NCBI GenBank assembly: GCA_022846095.1
Contig: AP025583.1
Span: 2,914,001 to 2,978,000, forward strand
DNA: 64,000 nucleotides
Source of the DNA: Oscillospiraceae bacterium
GTDB taxonomy: Bacteria; Bacillota; Clostridia; Oscillospirales; Oscillospiraceae
Reading direction: 5' to 3'
Shown here: positions 15,266 through 25,483 of the stretch, one piece after another
How the letters are laid out: every line of letters begins with the position of its first letter
How positions within the stretch are numbered: position 1 is the first letter of the stretch
The notes under the pieces: generated by a model
The model's input: the letters and a program-made list of their open reading frames with translations, nothing else
What the model was told of the DNA's origin: nothing
Databases searched by the model: none
Position numbers and translations under genes: made by a program

Positions 15266-16748
15266 ACCGGTGGTAGAGCTTATTCGTCTCGTAGGTGGGC
15301 TCGCAGGTCAGGCGCATGCCCAGCTTGGCGTAGGTCACCGCGTCCGCCGGGGAGAGGATGACGGTGGCGTGGGCCTCGCACGCCCGCAGGCGGTCAAGCT
15401 GCTCTAGCGCCCGGGCGGCCAGGGGGTCCCCGGCGGCGCTGATGGCCAGGGCGATCAGGGTCTCGTCGCTGTGGAGCCGGGGGTTGGTGCTGCCCAGGTG
15501 GCTGACCTTGACGGTCTGGATGGGCTCGATGGCGGAGCGGGAAATCAGGTGAAACTTGTGGTCGATGCCCGCCAGGCGCTTGAGGGCGTTGAGCAGGGTG
15601 GCCGAGGAGGCCCCAAGCAGGTCGGTGGTTTTGCCTGTGACCACCTCGCCGCTGGGCAGCTCGATGGCGGCGGCGGGGTTGCCCGTCTCCTCCGCCACCT
15701 GGAGGGAGGCCGCCACCACCGGACGGATGGAGGCGTCCACCTTGGCCTGCTGCATCAGCAGCTCCAGCTTGTACACCGTCTCGTCGCTGCAACTGCCCTG
15801 CCTGCGGTCGCACAGGGCGGCGTAGTACCGCCGGACGATCTCCTGCCGGGCGGCGTCGCGCACCGCCTCGTCGTCCACGATGCAGCGGCCCACCATGTTC
15901 ACCCCCATGTCGGTGGGGGATTTGTAGGGGCACTCGCCGATGATCTTCTCAAAGATGGCGGACAGGACGGGGAAGATCTCCACATCCCGGTTGTAATTCA
16001 CCGTGGTCTCGCCGTAGGCCTGGAGGTGGAAGGGGTCGATCATGTTCACGTCCCCCAGGTCGGCGGTGGCGGCCTCGTAGGCCAGGTTCACCGGGTGCTG
16101 GAGGGGCAGGTTCCAGATGGGGAAGGTCTCGAACTTGGCGTAGCCCGCCCGCACCCCGCGGCGGTACTCGTGGTAGAGCTGGCTCAGGCACACCGCCATC
16201 TTGCCGCTGCCCGGGCCGGGGGCGGTGACCACCACCAGGGGGCGGCTGGTCTCGATATACTCGCTTTTGCCATAACCCTCGTCGCTGACGATGAGGGGGA
16301 TGTTGTGGGGGTAGCCCACGATGGGGTAGTGCAGGTACACCCGCATACCCAGCGCCTCCATCCGGCTGCGGAAGGCGTCGGCGGCGCTCTGGCCCGCGTA
16401 CTGGGTGATCACCACGCTGCCCACGTAGAGCCCCTCGGCCCGGAACGCGTCGATGAGGCGCAGCACGTCCACGTCGTAGGTGATGCCCAGATCCCCGCGC
16501 ACCTTGTTCTTCTCGATGTCGCTGGCACAGATGGCGATGACAATCTCGGCCGAGTCCCGCAGCTCCTTGAGCATACGGATCTTGCTGTCCGGCTCGAAGC
16601 CGGGCAGCACCCGGGAGGCGTGGAAGTCGTCAAAGAGCTTGCCGCCGAACTCCAGGTACAGCTTGTTTCCAAACTGCCCAATCCGCTCCCGGATGTGGGC
16701 CGACTGGGCCTCGAGGTACTTCTCGTTGTCAAATCCGATCCGTCTCAT
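15264..16748 (-). CDS. DUF1846 domain-containing protein
   Basis: The product is 494 aa, the standard full length for DUF1846. Diagnostic segments are MRRIGFDNEKYLEAQSAHI at the start, PGPGSGKMAVCLSQLYHE (a P-loop-like turn) and FHLISRSAIEPIQTVKVSHL. The start is ATG 16748 behind AAGGGGAAG; an upstream in-frame start has no ribosome site and would extend into the promoter. The family is widespread in Firmicutes and has a solved fold but no settled function; a nucleotide or sugar-phosphate ligand has been suggested. It is monocistronic here. Confidence 0.9.
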   Translation of the reverse strand: MRRIGFDNEKYLEAQSAHIRERIGQFGNKLYLEFGGKLFDDFHASRVLPGFEPDSKIRMLKELRDSAEIVIAICASDIEKNKVRGDLGITYDVDVLRLIDAFRAEGLYVGSVVITQYAGQSAADAFRSRMEALGMRVYLHYPIVGYPHNIPLIVSDEGYGKSEYIETSRPLVVVTAPGPGSGKMAVCLSQLYHEYRRGVRAGYAKFETFPIWNLPLQHPVNLAYEAATADLGDVNMIDPFHLQAYGETTVNYNRDVEIFPVLSAIFEKIIGECPYKSPTDMGVNMVGRCIVDDEAVRDAARQEIVRRYYAALCDRRQGSCSDETVYKLELLMQQAKVDASIRPVVAASLQVAEETGNPAAAIELPSGEVVTGKTTDLLGASSATLLNALKRLAGIDHKFHLISRSAIEPIQTVKVSHLGSTNPRLHSDETLIALAISAAGDPLAARALEQLDRLRACEAHATVILSPADAVTYAKLGMRLTCEPTYETNKLYHR

Positions 16749-16800
16749 CTTCCCCTTGCTCCTTTGTTCACATCTTTTCCGCCTAAAAACAATCTCGGAT

Positions 16801-16828
16801 AGTATATCACAAAACCGCCGGATTGCAA
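16801..16828 (-). promoter_or_regulatory. Promoter of the DUF1846 gene
   Basis: On the minus strand TTGCAA (16828-16823) and TATACT (16806-16801) are 16 bases apart. Confidence 0.55.
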
Positions 16829-16843
16829 AGGGGAAAACGGGGC

Positions 16844-16895
16844 TTGACAGCGGCATCCTACAGGTGTAGTATCATCTTGTATACTACAATTGTAG
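16844..16895 (+). promoter_or_regulatory. Promoter with two BlaI-type operators
   Basis: TTGACA (16844-16849) and TAGTAT (16867-16872) are 17 bases apart. CTACAGGTGTAG (16858-16869) overlaps the spacer and -10 box, and the perfect palindrome CTACAATTGTAG (16884-16895) lies at the start of the transcript. Both carry the TACA/TGTA core of BlaI/MecI/CopY operators, so the regulator gene just downstream probably represses itself. Confidence 0.75.
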
Positions 16896-16907
16896 GAGGG
16901 GTTGGGC

Positions 16908-17282
16908 ATGGCGGAAAAGCGGCTGACCGACGGCGAGTGGCAGGTGCTCTGCGCCCTGTGGGACGCGGAGGAGGGGCGTACCCTGGGCCAGGTGGTGGAG
17001 GCCCTGCGGCCCCGGACGGGGTGGAGCCGGAACACGGCGCTGACCTACCTGACCCGGATGGAGGCCAAGGGCCTGGTGTCCATCTGCAAGGACGGCTCCC
17101 CCCACTCCTACCGGGCGGCGGTGAGCCGGGAGGACTGCGCCGCCCGCCAGCGCCGGGATCTGCTGGAGCGGGTGTACCAGGGCTCCGCCGGGCGGCTGGT
17201 GGCCGCCTTTTTGAAGGAGGAGCGCCTCACCGCCCAGGAGCGGGACGAGCTGCGCAGGCTCCTGGACGAGATGGAGGTCTAA
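16908..17282 (+). CDS. BlaI/MecI/CopY-family repressor
   Basis: The product is 124 aa. The winged helix-turn-helix (about 5-75) has the family pattern LTDGEWQVLCALWD and TGWSRNTALTYLTRMEAKGL, followed by a dimerisation and cleavage region (YRAAVSREDCAARQRRDLL). ATG 16908 is 7 bases after GGAGGG. The partner protease-sensor is 58 bases downstream. In known systems the sensor is activated by an external ligand and leads to cleavage of the repressor. The promoter carries two matching palindromes. Confidence 0.93.
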   Translation: MAEKRLTDGEWQVLCALWDAEEGRTLGQVVEALRPRTGWSRNTALTYLTRMEAKGLVSICKDGSPHSYRAAVSREDCAARQRRDLLERVYQGSAGRLVAAFLKEERLTAQERDELRRLLDEMEV

Positions 17283-17340
17283 AAGCCGGGCATGTTTCTC
17301 GGAACATGCGAGGGGACGAAGGATTGGACGGTGGTTTTTT

Positions 17341-19299
17341 ATGTCGGATATTTGGGCCTTCCTGCTCCAGACCGGCGCGGCCTCCCTGGCGGCGGCCATG
17401 CTGCTGCTGGTCAAGCGCCTCTTCCTGGACAAGCTCTCCCCCCGCTGGCAGTACGGGATCTGGGCCCTGCTGGGGCTGCGCCTCCTGCTCCCCGCCGGGC
17501 TGGGCGGGCGCTACGTGCTGCTGGACTGGCAGCTGGTGCTGGAGTGGGCCAAGACGGGGGTGGAGTCCGGGCTCTCCTCCGCCCTGGCCGGGCCCTACAC
17601 GCTCACCCGCGTGCTGGCCCCCGTGCCCATCTTCCCACGCGGCCTGCCCGCGCCGGGCAGTTTTACCGACCTGCTCTTCTACGTCTACGCGGCGGGTGCG
17701 GCGGCCTGCCTGGGGTGGTACCTGCTCTCCTACCTGCGCCTGCGCCTGGCCCTGAACGCCGGGCGGCCCGCCGGCGCGGCGCGGCTGGACCAGATCCGCC
17801 GGGTGTGCGCCCGGTACGGCCTGCGGCCGCCCCGCCGGGTGGTGGAGGCACAGGGGCTGGGCTCCGCCTTCGTCTGCTCCCCTCTGCGCCCGGTGCTGGC
17901 CCTGCCGGCGGGTGTGGATGTGGACGACAAGGTCATCCTCCACGAGCTGCTCCACCTCCGGTACGGCGACGTGTGGGCCGGGGTGCTGGTGTGCGCCCTG
18001 CGCTGCCTGCACTGGTGCAATCCCCTAATCTGGTACTGCTGCGACCGGGCCCAGAACGACTGCGAGGCCCTGTGCGACCAGCGGGTGCTGGAGCGGCTGG
18101 AGGGCGAGGCGCGCCGGGACTACGGGCGGATCCTGCTGTCCATGGCCGACGGCCGCTATGCCCGCGCCCCAGGCACCTCCTCCATGGCCAACGGAGGGCG
18201 GAATATCAAGCGCCGCATCGGCTCCATCGCCCGCTTCAAGCGCTACCCCAGGGGGATGGCGCTGGTCTCGGTCTGCGTGGCCGTGGTGCTCTGCCTGGGG
18301 TGCGTGGCCGGAAGCAGCCCTGCGCGCAGCGCCGACTTTGAGGGGGACAGCCTGAACCTGGGGCTGGCCCGCGCACAGCTGGCGCGGGCTTCCACCGTCG
18401 CCGGGGCGCTGGATACGTACGCCAAAGCCCTCCTCTATAACAACGGCTTTTATATGGCCATGGTCACACCGCAAGAATCCCATGACGCCTTGCTCCGCCG
18501 TATGGGGAGCGGCGCGCCCTACCTGGACGGCGGCCTCACGGGGGAACTCCCCTCCGACTGCATGCCCGGCTACTCCATCCATAATCTCCGGCCCGACGGG
18601 GACGGCTATCTGGCTGTCGTCGCCTTTCCCAGGAAGGCCGGCACGGACGGTTTGCTGGTGTGGGAGGATGTACGGATTGCCAGGGGCGACGGCTGGGAGG
18701 TTACGGCGCTTACCCACCAGAGCGTCCGGCTGGAGAATTCTGATTATAACAGTGCCTCATCGGGCGAATATCTCCCGGCCCTGCGCCTCTACCAGGCCAG
18801 CGGGGAACGCTGGACGGCGGAAATCGCGATCCGCACCACCTTCACAGTGGCGGGAAACGAGATCGCCTCCACGGATTGGATCGGCAGCATGGCCGGAGCC
18901 GTCACTTACGAGGCGCAGCCCCTCCCCGCCGCGGATTTTGATAGGATATGGGAGAACTCCTCCTATATCGCCCGTTATCTCGGCGACCCCGCCCAGGTCA
19001 ATTATGCCGCGCTGTCCTACCTCCCGCTGGAATCCGGCGATCCCATGCCTGCGTACGACGGGCGGATTGTATGCTCCGACAGCAGCGGGTCCAGCACCGA
19101 TGGCTCAGGCACCTGCTCCATGTCGGTATACGACGGCTGGGACGGCGCTGTCTCCGGTTGGGGCGGGACCGGCTACAGCGGCGACTACCCTTGGAGAAAG
19201 CCCGTGTCTCAGCAAGTCGAGTATGCCATGGCCCTCTATCTGAACGGCGGGCTTGACGAGACGCTCCGCCTGCTCCCCGTGGAAGGAGGCGCGCCGTGA
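17341..19299 (+). CDS. BlaR1/MecR1-like M56 membrane peptidase with an atypical sensor domain
   Basis: The product is 652 aa. The N-terminal half has four predicted membrane helices and the M56 zinc-protease motif HELLH (VILHELLHLRYGDVWAG, about residues 198-214), with the third metal ligand expected at E240 in QNDCEALCDQRV. After the fourth helix (about 301-319) comes an external region of about 330 residues. In BlaR1 this part is a penicillin-binding domain with SxxK; I find no SxxK-KTG arrangement, so the ligand is probably not a beta-lactam. From about 18360 on, codons are visibly less GC-rich than in the membrane half. The start has only a weak site (GGTGG). Confidence 0.85.
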   Translation: MSDIWAFLLQTGAASLAAAMLLLVKRLFLDKLSPRWQYGIWALLGLRLLLPAGLGGRYVLLDWQLVLEWAKTGVESGLSSALAGPYTLTRVLAPVPIFPRGLPAPGSFTDLLFYVYAAGAAACLGWYLLSYLRLRLALNAGRPAGAARLDQIRRVCARYGLRPPRRVVEAQGLGSAFVCSPLRPVLALPAGVDVDDKVILHELLHLRYGDVWAGVLVCALRCLHWCNPLIWYCCDRAQNDCEALCDQRVLERLEGEARRDYGRILLSMADGRYARAPGTSSMANGGRNIKRRIGSIARFKRYPRGMALVSVCVAVVLCLGCVAGSSPARSADFEGDSLNLGLARAQLARASTVAGALDTYAKALLYNNGFYMAMVTPQESHDALLRRMGSGAPYLDGGLTGELPSDCMPGYSIHNLRPDGDGYLAVVAFPRKAGTDGLLVWEDVRIARGDGWEVTALTHQSVRLENSDYNSASSGEYLPALRLYQASGERWTAEIAIRTTFTVAGNEIASTDWIGSMAGAVTYEAQPLPAADFDRIWENSSYIARYLGDPAQVNYAALSYLPLESGDPMPAYDGRIVCSDSSGSSTDGSGTCSMSVYDGWDGAVSGWGGTGYSGDYPWRKPVSQQVEYAMALYLNGGLDETLRLLPVEGGAP

Positions 19300-19868
19300 A
19301 CCTGGAACACATCTGCCGCGCCCTGGGTAAAATCGCCTGGGCCTACGTGCTGCTCCACGTCAATCTGAACCTGGGCACCTTGAACGTGCTGCCCAACTGG
19401 GCGGGCTACCTGCTGCTGTGGCAGGCCGTCGCCCTGCTGGGCGGCGAGGTGCGGGATCTGCTCCTGCTGAAGCCCTTCTGCATCCTGCTGGGGGCCTGGG
19501 AGGGGGCGGCCTGGCTCCTCGCCCTGGCGGGCCGGACGCTGGACGGCCTCTTCCTCCCCCTGGATCTGCTGATTGCGGTGATCTCCCTCTACTTCCACTT
19601 CCAGCTCCTCACCGACGTGGCCCTGCTGGCGGAGGACGGCGGGGAGGGCTCCCACTGGGCCCGCCGCCTGCGTATTTGGCGCAACGTAAACGCCGTGCTG
19701 TCCACCGCCCTCTCCCTCGTCCTGCTGCTGCAGCGCGGAAGTCCCCTGCCCCTCACCCTCCTGCTGGGGTTCGCCGGCTTGGTGACGGTATTTTATCTCA
19801 TGTACTGCCTCTTCTCCCTGCGCAGGCGCTACCTCTCCATGGAAGAGGAAGAGCCGCCGGCCCCATAG
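19296..19868 (+). CDS. Membrane protein of unknown function in the BlaI/BlaR1-like operon
   Basis: The product is 190 aa with about five hydrophobic helices and a cytoplasmic, Glu-rich C-terminus (SMEEEEPPAP). GTG 19296 overlaps the previous stop (GTGA), so translation is coupled to the M56 sensor, and GGAAGGAGG lies 9 bases upstream. It has no recognised domain. The coupling suggests it acts with the sensor or is the target of the system, since no beta-lactamase or PBP gene follows. Confidence 0.75.
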   Translation: MNLEHICRALGKIAWAYVLLHVNLNLGTLNVLPNWAGYLLLWQAVALLGGEVRDLLLLKPFCILLGAWEGAAWLLALAGRTLDGLFLPLDLLIAVISLYFHFQLLTDVALLAEDGGEGSHWARRLRIWRNVNAVLSTALSLVLLLQRGSPLPLTLLLGFAGLVTVFYLMYCLFSLRRRYLSMEEEEPPAP

Positions 19869-19879
19869 GCCGGCGGCTC
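19851..19879. terminator. GC hairpin between convergent genes
   Basis: GAGCCGCCGGCC pairs perfectly with GGCCGGCGGCTC around the stop codon of the membrane protein. There is no T run, so termination is probable rather than certain. Confidence 0.5.
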
Positions 19880-19883
19880 CCGC

Positions 19884-20501
19884 TTATTCCCCCTCCACGT
19901 GGCTCTTCACCCGCTGGATGATCATGTCCAGGGCCACCACGTTGTAGCCCCCCTCCAGCACGATGATGTCCGAGCAGCGCTTGGAGGGCTCCACGAACTG
20001 CTCGTGCATGGGCTTGACCGTGGTCAGGTACTGGTCCACCACCGAGTCCAGCGACCGGCCCCGCTCCTTCACGTCCCGGGTGATACGCCGCAGGATGCGC
20101 ACATCCGCGTCGGTATCCACGAAAATCTTGATGTCCATCAGATCCCGCAGGCGCTTGTTCTCAAAAATGAGGATGCCCTCCACGATAACCACCTTGGTGG
20201 GCTGAATCTCCACCGTCGCCTCCGCCCGGTCGTGCACCGTGTAGTCGTAGGTGGGACAGTGGATGGTCTCCCCCCGGCGCAGGGCCTCGATGTCCCGGAT
20301 CATCCGGTCGGTCTCGAAGGCGTCCGGGTGGTCGTAGTTGAGCTTGGCCCGCTCCTCGTAGGGCATGTCGCTGTGGCTCTTGTAGTAGTTGTCGTGGTAG
20401 ATGACGCTCACGTCGCCCCCAAAGCGCTCCTTGAGCCGGCGGGTCAGGGTGGTCTTGCCCGAGCCCGTCCCCCCCGCGATGCCGATGATCATAATATCCA
20501 T
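19884..20501 (-). CDS. udk: Uridine kinase
   Basis: The product is 205 aa, full length for Udk. The P-loop GIAGGTGSGKTT (7-18) opens the protein, followed by YHDNYYKSHSDMPYEERAKL (the uridine-binding region), FETDRM and FENKRLRDLMDIKIFVDTD. It phosphorylates uridine and cytidine to UMP and CMP in pyrimidine salvage. ATG 20501 follows a CAGGGGGCG ribosome site; the longer frame upstream passes through hairpins and is not used. It is monocistronic, convergent with the BlaR1-like operon. Confidence 0.95.
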   Translation of the reverse strand: MDIMIIGIAGGTGSGKTTLTRRLKERFGGDVSVIYHDNYYKSHSDMPYEERAKLNYDHPDAFETDRMIRDIEALRRGETIHCPTYDYTVHDRAEATVEIQPTKVVIVEGILIFENKRLRDLMDIKIFVDTDADVRILRRITRDVKERGRSLDSVVDQYLTTVKPMHEQFVEPSKRCSDIIVLEGGYNVVALDMIIQRVKSHVEGE

Positions 20502-20543
20502 TTGCGCCGCCCCCTGTCCGTTTTCTCCAGTATAGCGCAAAGC

Positions 20544-20570
20544 ACGCCCGGAGGCAATGCCTCCGGGCGT
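20544..20570. terminator. Palindromic hairpin upstream of udk
   Basis: ACGCCCGGAGGCA pairs perfectly with TGCCTCCGGGCGT. On the plus strand it is followed by TTTC. It may back up the eno terminator or be a small repeat; its role is unclear. Confidence 0.4.
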
Positions 20571-20626
20571 TTCTGTGGACGCTTTAGCCCCCGTGGGCCT
20601 GACGAGGGCTTCACAAACCGCCATGC

Positions 20627-20664
20627 AAAAATCCCGGAGACATTTGAAATGTCTCCGGGATTTT
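20627..20664 (-). terminator. Intrinsic terminator of the eno transcript
   Basis: An 18-bp perfect stem (AAAATCCCGGAGACATTT) ends in a T run on the minus strand. It lies beyond the tandem repeats that follow eno. Confidence 0.85.
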
Positions 20665-20665
20665 A

Positions 20666-22646
<1,981 letters not shown>

Positions 22647-22647
22647 T

Positions 22648-22765
22648 CAATTTATAATTGATAATTGACAATGAAGGAATTCGCCTGCGGCGAATCATTT
22701 CAGCGCATACAGCGCCGCCCGATGGGAGCGCCCATTCTCAATTATCCATTATCAATTTTCAATTA
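22648..22765. repeat. AT-rich inverted-repeat element between gpmI and eno
   Basis: Two AT-rich arms built from AATTGATAATTG/ATTATCAATT words (22648-22672 and 22733-22765) face each other around a GC-rich core of about 60 bases. The right arm supplies the last codons and TGA of gpmI. Related elements lie at 25448, 39601 and 43077. Confidence 0.8.
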
Positions 22766-24272
22766 ACGAGGCCCCGTCCATCTCGCGGGGCTTCTCCAGG
22801 CCCATCAGGTCCAGCATGGTGGGCGCGATGTCGGCCAGCCGGCCGTCCCGCAGCGCCACGTTGGCCCCCACAATATAGAAGGGCACCAGATTGGTGGTGT
22901 GGGCGGTGTAGGGGGTCACCCCGTCGTCGTCCAGCATCCGCTCGGCGTTGCCGTGGTCGGCGGTGATGAGGCTGACGCCCCCCATGCCGGAGGTGGCCTC
23001 CACCACGCGGCCGACGCACTCGTCCACCGTCTCCACCGCCAGGCGGGCGGCCTCGTACACGCCGGTGTGGCCCACCATGTCGCAGTTGGCGAAGTTGAGG
23101 ATAATCACGTCGTACTCGCCGCTCTCGATGCGCCTGACGGCCTCCTCGGTGACCTCCCGGGCGCTCATGTCGGGCTTGAGGTCATAGGTGGGCACCTTGG
23201 GGGAGGGGATCAGGGCCCGCTCCTCGCCGGGGAACACCTTCTCCTGCCCGCCGTTGAAGAAGAACGTCACGTGGGCGTACTTCTCCGTCTCGGCGATGCG
23301 CAGCTGGGTCAGGCCCAGGCGGGAGATATACTCGCCGAAGGTGTTGACCAGCTCGTGGTGGGGGAAGGCCACGCTGACGTTGGGCATGGTGGCGTCGTAC
23401 TCGGTGGTGCATACGAAGTGCACCGGGAAGAAGCCGCGCCTGCGCTCCACGTCGGAGAAGGCGGGATCCACGAAGCAGCGGGTGATCTCCCGGGCCCGGT
23501 CAGGCCGGAAGTTGAAGAAGATGACGCTGTCGCCCTGGCTGATTTTGGCGTTTTCCGCGCAGACCACGGGCTCCACGAACTCGTCGGTGACCCCCGCGTC
23601 ATAGGATTTCTGCACCGCGTCCACCGGGTCGGGGTTGAAGGGGGCGGCGGCGCAGGCCATGGCGTCGTAGGCCCGCTGCACCCGGTCCCAGCGCTTGTCC
23701 CGGTCCATGGCGTAGAAGCGGCCCATGACGGTGGCGATCCGCCCCACGCCGATCTCGGCGCACGTTGCGGCCAGGGCGGCCACGAAGTCGCGGCCCGAGG
23801 ACGGGGGCACGTCCCGCCCGTCCAGGAAGCAGTGGATATACACCTTGTCCAGGCCACGCTCCTTCGCCATCTTCAGCAGGGCGTACAGGTGGGTGTTGTG
23901 GCTGTGCACACCGCCGTCGGACAGAAGGCCCATCAAATGCAGCGCGGAGCCCTCCGCCTTGCAGGCATCCATGGCGGCGGTATAGGCCTCGTTCCGGAAG
24001 AAGCCGCCGTCGGAAATGTCCTTGCTGATCCGGGGCAGGTCCTGGAACACCACCCGGCCCGCGCCGATGTTGGTGTGGCCCACCTCGGAGTTGCCCATCT
24101 GCCCCTCGGGCAGGCCCACGTCCAGCCCGGAGGCGGACAGCTTGCAGCCGGGGCATTCGGCAAAGATTTTGTCCAGGTTGGGGGTGCGGGCGTTTTTGAC
24201 GGCGTTGCCCTCTGCCTCGTCCCGCAGGCCGAACCCGTCCATGATAATCAGGGTAGTCGGAGTTTTACTCAT
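22752..24272 (-). CDS. gpmI: 2,3-bisphosphoglycerate-independent phosphoglycerate mutase (GpmI)
   Basis: The product is 506 aa, the usual size for the alkaline-phosphatase-superfamily mutase. The metal ligand D12 (IIMDGFGLR) and the phospho-serine S62 (QMGNSEVGHTNIGAGR) are present, as are FLDGRDVPPSSG, NFRPDRARE and the late metal set NFANCDMVGHTG and ITADHGNAE. It interconverts 3- and 2-phosphoglycerate. ATG 24272 follows GAGGGA. The last four residues (LIEN) and stop come from an AT-rich repeat. A second, unrelated-length mutase of archaeal type is encoded at 33572. Confidence 0.97.
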   Translation of the reverse strand: MSKTPTTLIIMDGFGLRDEAEGNAVKNARTPNLDKIFAECPGCKLSASGLDVGLPEGQMGNSEVGHTNIGAGRVVFQDLPRISKDISDGGFFRNEAYTAAMDACKAEGSALHLMGLLSDGGVHSHNTHLYALLKMAKERGLDKVYIHCFLDGRDVPPSSGRDFVAALAATCAEIGVGRIATVMGRFYAMDRDKRWDRVQRAYDAMACAAAPFNPDPVDAVQKSYDAGVTDEFVEPVVCAENAKISQGDSVIFFNFRPDRAREITRCFVDPAFSDVERRRGFFPVHFVCTTEYDATMPNVSVAFPHHELVNTFGEYISRLGLTQLRIAETEKYAHVTFFFNGGQEKVFPGEERALIPSPKVPTYDLKPDMSAREVTEEAVRRIESGEYDVIILNFANCDMVGHTGVYEAARLAVETVDECVGRVVEATSGMGGVSLITADHGNAERMLDDDGVTPYTAHTTNLVPFYIVGANVALRDGRLADIAPTMLDLMGLEKPREMDGASLIEN

Positions 24273-24306
24273 AGTTTCCCTCGAATCTATTAAGATACCG
24301 GGCAAA

Positions 24307-24472
24307 TCAATCCTGGTTGGCGGCGTTTGTCCCCGCGCAATTCCGATTGCGCGGGGGCCCCTTTAATTTCATTTATCACCGGGTGGGACTGAATCCCACT
24401 CGGCTCCGCCGCACCCGCGGCGGGGGGCTCGGCCGCCGCGTGGATGGCGCTCAATCCTGGTTGGCGGCGTTT
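24307..24472 (-). repeat. Three-hairpin element between direct repeats of the tpiA 3' end
   Basis: The last 22 bases of tpiA (24451-24472) are repeated exactly at 24307-24328. Between them, 24329-24450 forms three stems: CCCCGCGCAA../..TTGCGCGGGG type (24331-24356), GTGGGA/TCCCAC (24383-24399) and CCGCCGC/GCGGCGG (24406-24423). The layout and the single-stranded AAATT linker match the elements after eno and upstream of tpiA, with different but still paired stem bases. Confidence 0.8.
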
Positions 24473-25224
24473 ACGATCTGCACGAAGTCGGGGGCCTTCA
24501 GGGCCGCGCCGCCGATGAGGCCGCCGTCCACGTCGGGCTGGGAGAGCAGCTCCTTGGCGTTCTTGGCGTTCATGGAGCCGCCGTACTGGATGGTGACGGA
24601 GCGGGCCACGCGGGCGCCGTACAGCTTGCGGATGACGGCGCGGATGGCCTCGCAGACCTCGCCGGCCTGGTCGGCGGTGGCGGTCTTGCCGGTGCCGATG
24701 GCCCACAGGGGCTCGTAGGCGATGACCACGTGGCGCATCTTCTCGGCGGGCACCCCGGCCAGGGCGGCCTTCACCTGGTAGGAGATCAGGTCCATGGTCA
24801 CGCCCAGCTCGCGCTGCTCCAGGCTCTCGCCCACACAGACGATGGGGTACAGCCCGGCCTCCAGGGCGGCGTGGACCTTCTTGTTGACGGTGAAGTCGGT
24901 CTCGTTGTAGTAGCTGCGGCGCTCGGAGTGGCCGATGATGACGTACTTCACGCCCAGCTCCTTGAGCATCTCGGCGGACACCTCGCCGGTGTAGGCGCCG
25001 TTGGCCTCGTAGTGGCAGTTCTCCGCGCCGATGGCCACCCGGCACTCCTTGAACAGGCGCACGGCGGCGGGGATGTTCACGTAGGGCACGCAGAGCACCA
25101 CCTCGCACCACTTGGGCTTGCCCAGCAGGGGCTTGAGCTCCTCGGCGAAGGCGCGGGTCTCGGAGAGGGTCTTGTTCATCTTCCAGTTGCCGGCGATGAT
25201 GGTCTTTCTGTAACGGCGGTTCAT
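24451..25224 (-). CDS. tpiA: Triose-phosphate isomerase
   Basis: The product is 257 aa. Active-site residues are N13 and K15 (AGNWKMNK), H99 (VIIGHSERR) and E171 (AYEPLWAIGTGK); the phosphate loop IQYGGSMNAKNA is intact. It interconverts dihydroxyacetone phosphate and glyceraldehyde 3-phosphate. ATG 25224 follows AAAGGA. It lies between pgk and gpmI in the glycolytic run; each flanking gap holds a structured repeat, and its own last seven codons are duplicated downstream. Confidence 0.98.
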   Translation of the reverse strand: MNRRYRKTIIAGNWKMNKTLSETRAFAEELKPLLGKPKWCEVVLCVPYVNIPAAVRLFKECRVAIGAENCHYEANGAYTGEVSAEMLKELGVKYVIIGHSERRSYYNETDFTVNKKVHAALEAGLYPIVCVGESLEQRELGVTMDLISYQVKAALAGVPAEKMRHVVIAYEPLWAIGTGKTATADQAGEVCEAIRAVIRKLYGARVARSVTIQYGGSMNAKNAKELLSQPDVDGGLIGGAALKAPDFVQIVNAANQD

Positions 25225-25247
25225 GACAACCAGTCCTTTCTGTTTTT

Positions 25248-25350
25248 CCCCACACGGCCCCGGGGCCGTGCGGGGACCCCAAATAATTTTACATCCTCGG
25301 GCGGAATGAATCCGCCCTGCGGCAAGGTTTTGGCTGCGGCCAAAACGCTT
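25248..25350 (-). repeat. Three-hairpin element upstream of tpiA
   Basis: Stems are a GC-rich hairpin starting CCCCACACGGCCCC (25248-25275), GGGCGGA/TCCGCCC (25299-25317) and GTTTTGGC/GCCAAAAC (25327-25346), with an AATTTTAC linker. It is a third sequence variant of the element found after tpiA and eno. The rest of this gap, to 25447, shows no gene. Confidence 0.8.
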
Positions 25351-25447
25351 GGGACGCGCCACTCGGCGCGGCTCGCTGCTGCTCGCGTTGCTGCACGGCA
25401 GCGGAAACAATTGATCATGGTGGGCAGCTCCCCGTCCCGCCGCAGCG

Positions 25448-25483
25448 GAATTATCAATTGTCAATTATCCATTATCAATTATT
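25448..25483. repeat. AT-rich repeat arm overlapping the pgk stop codon
   Basis: The block is made of ATTATCAATT and TCAATTATCC words as at 22733-22765 and supplies the TAA of pgk. A weaker facing arm (ACAATTGATCAT) lies near 25407. Confidence 0.65.

Noticed and set aside
17341-19299. The BlaR1-like gene considered as a beta-lactam sensor
   Set aside because: No penicillin-binding SxxK/KTG arrangement was found in the external domain, and no beta-lactamase follows.
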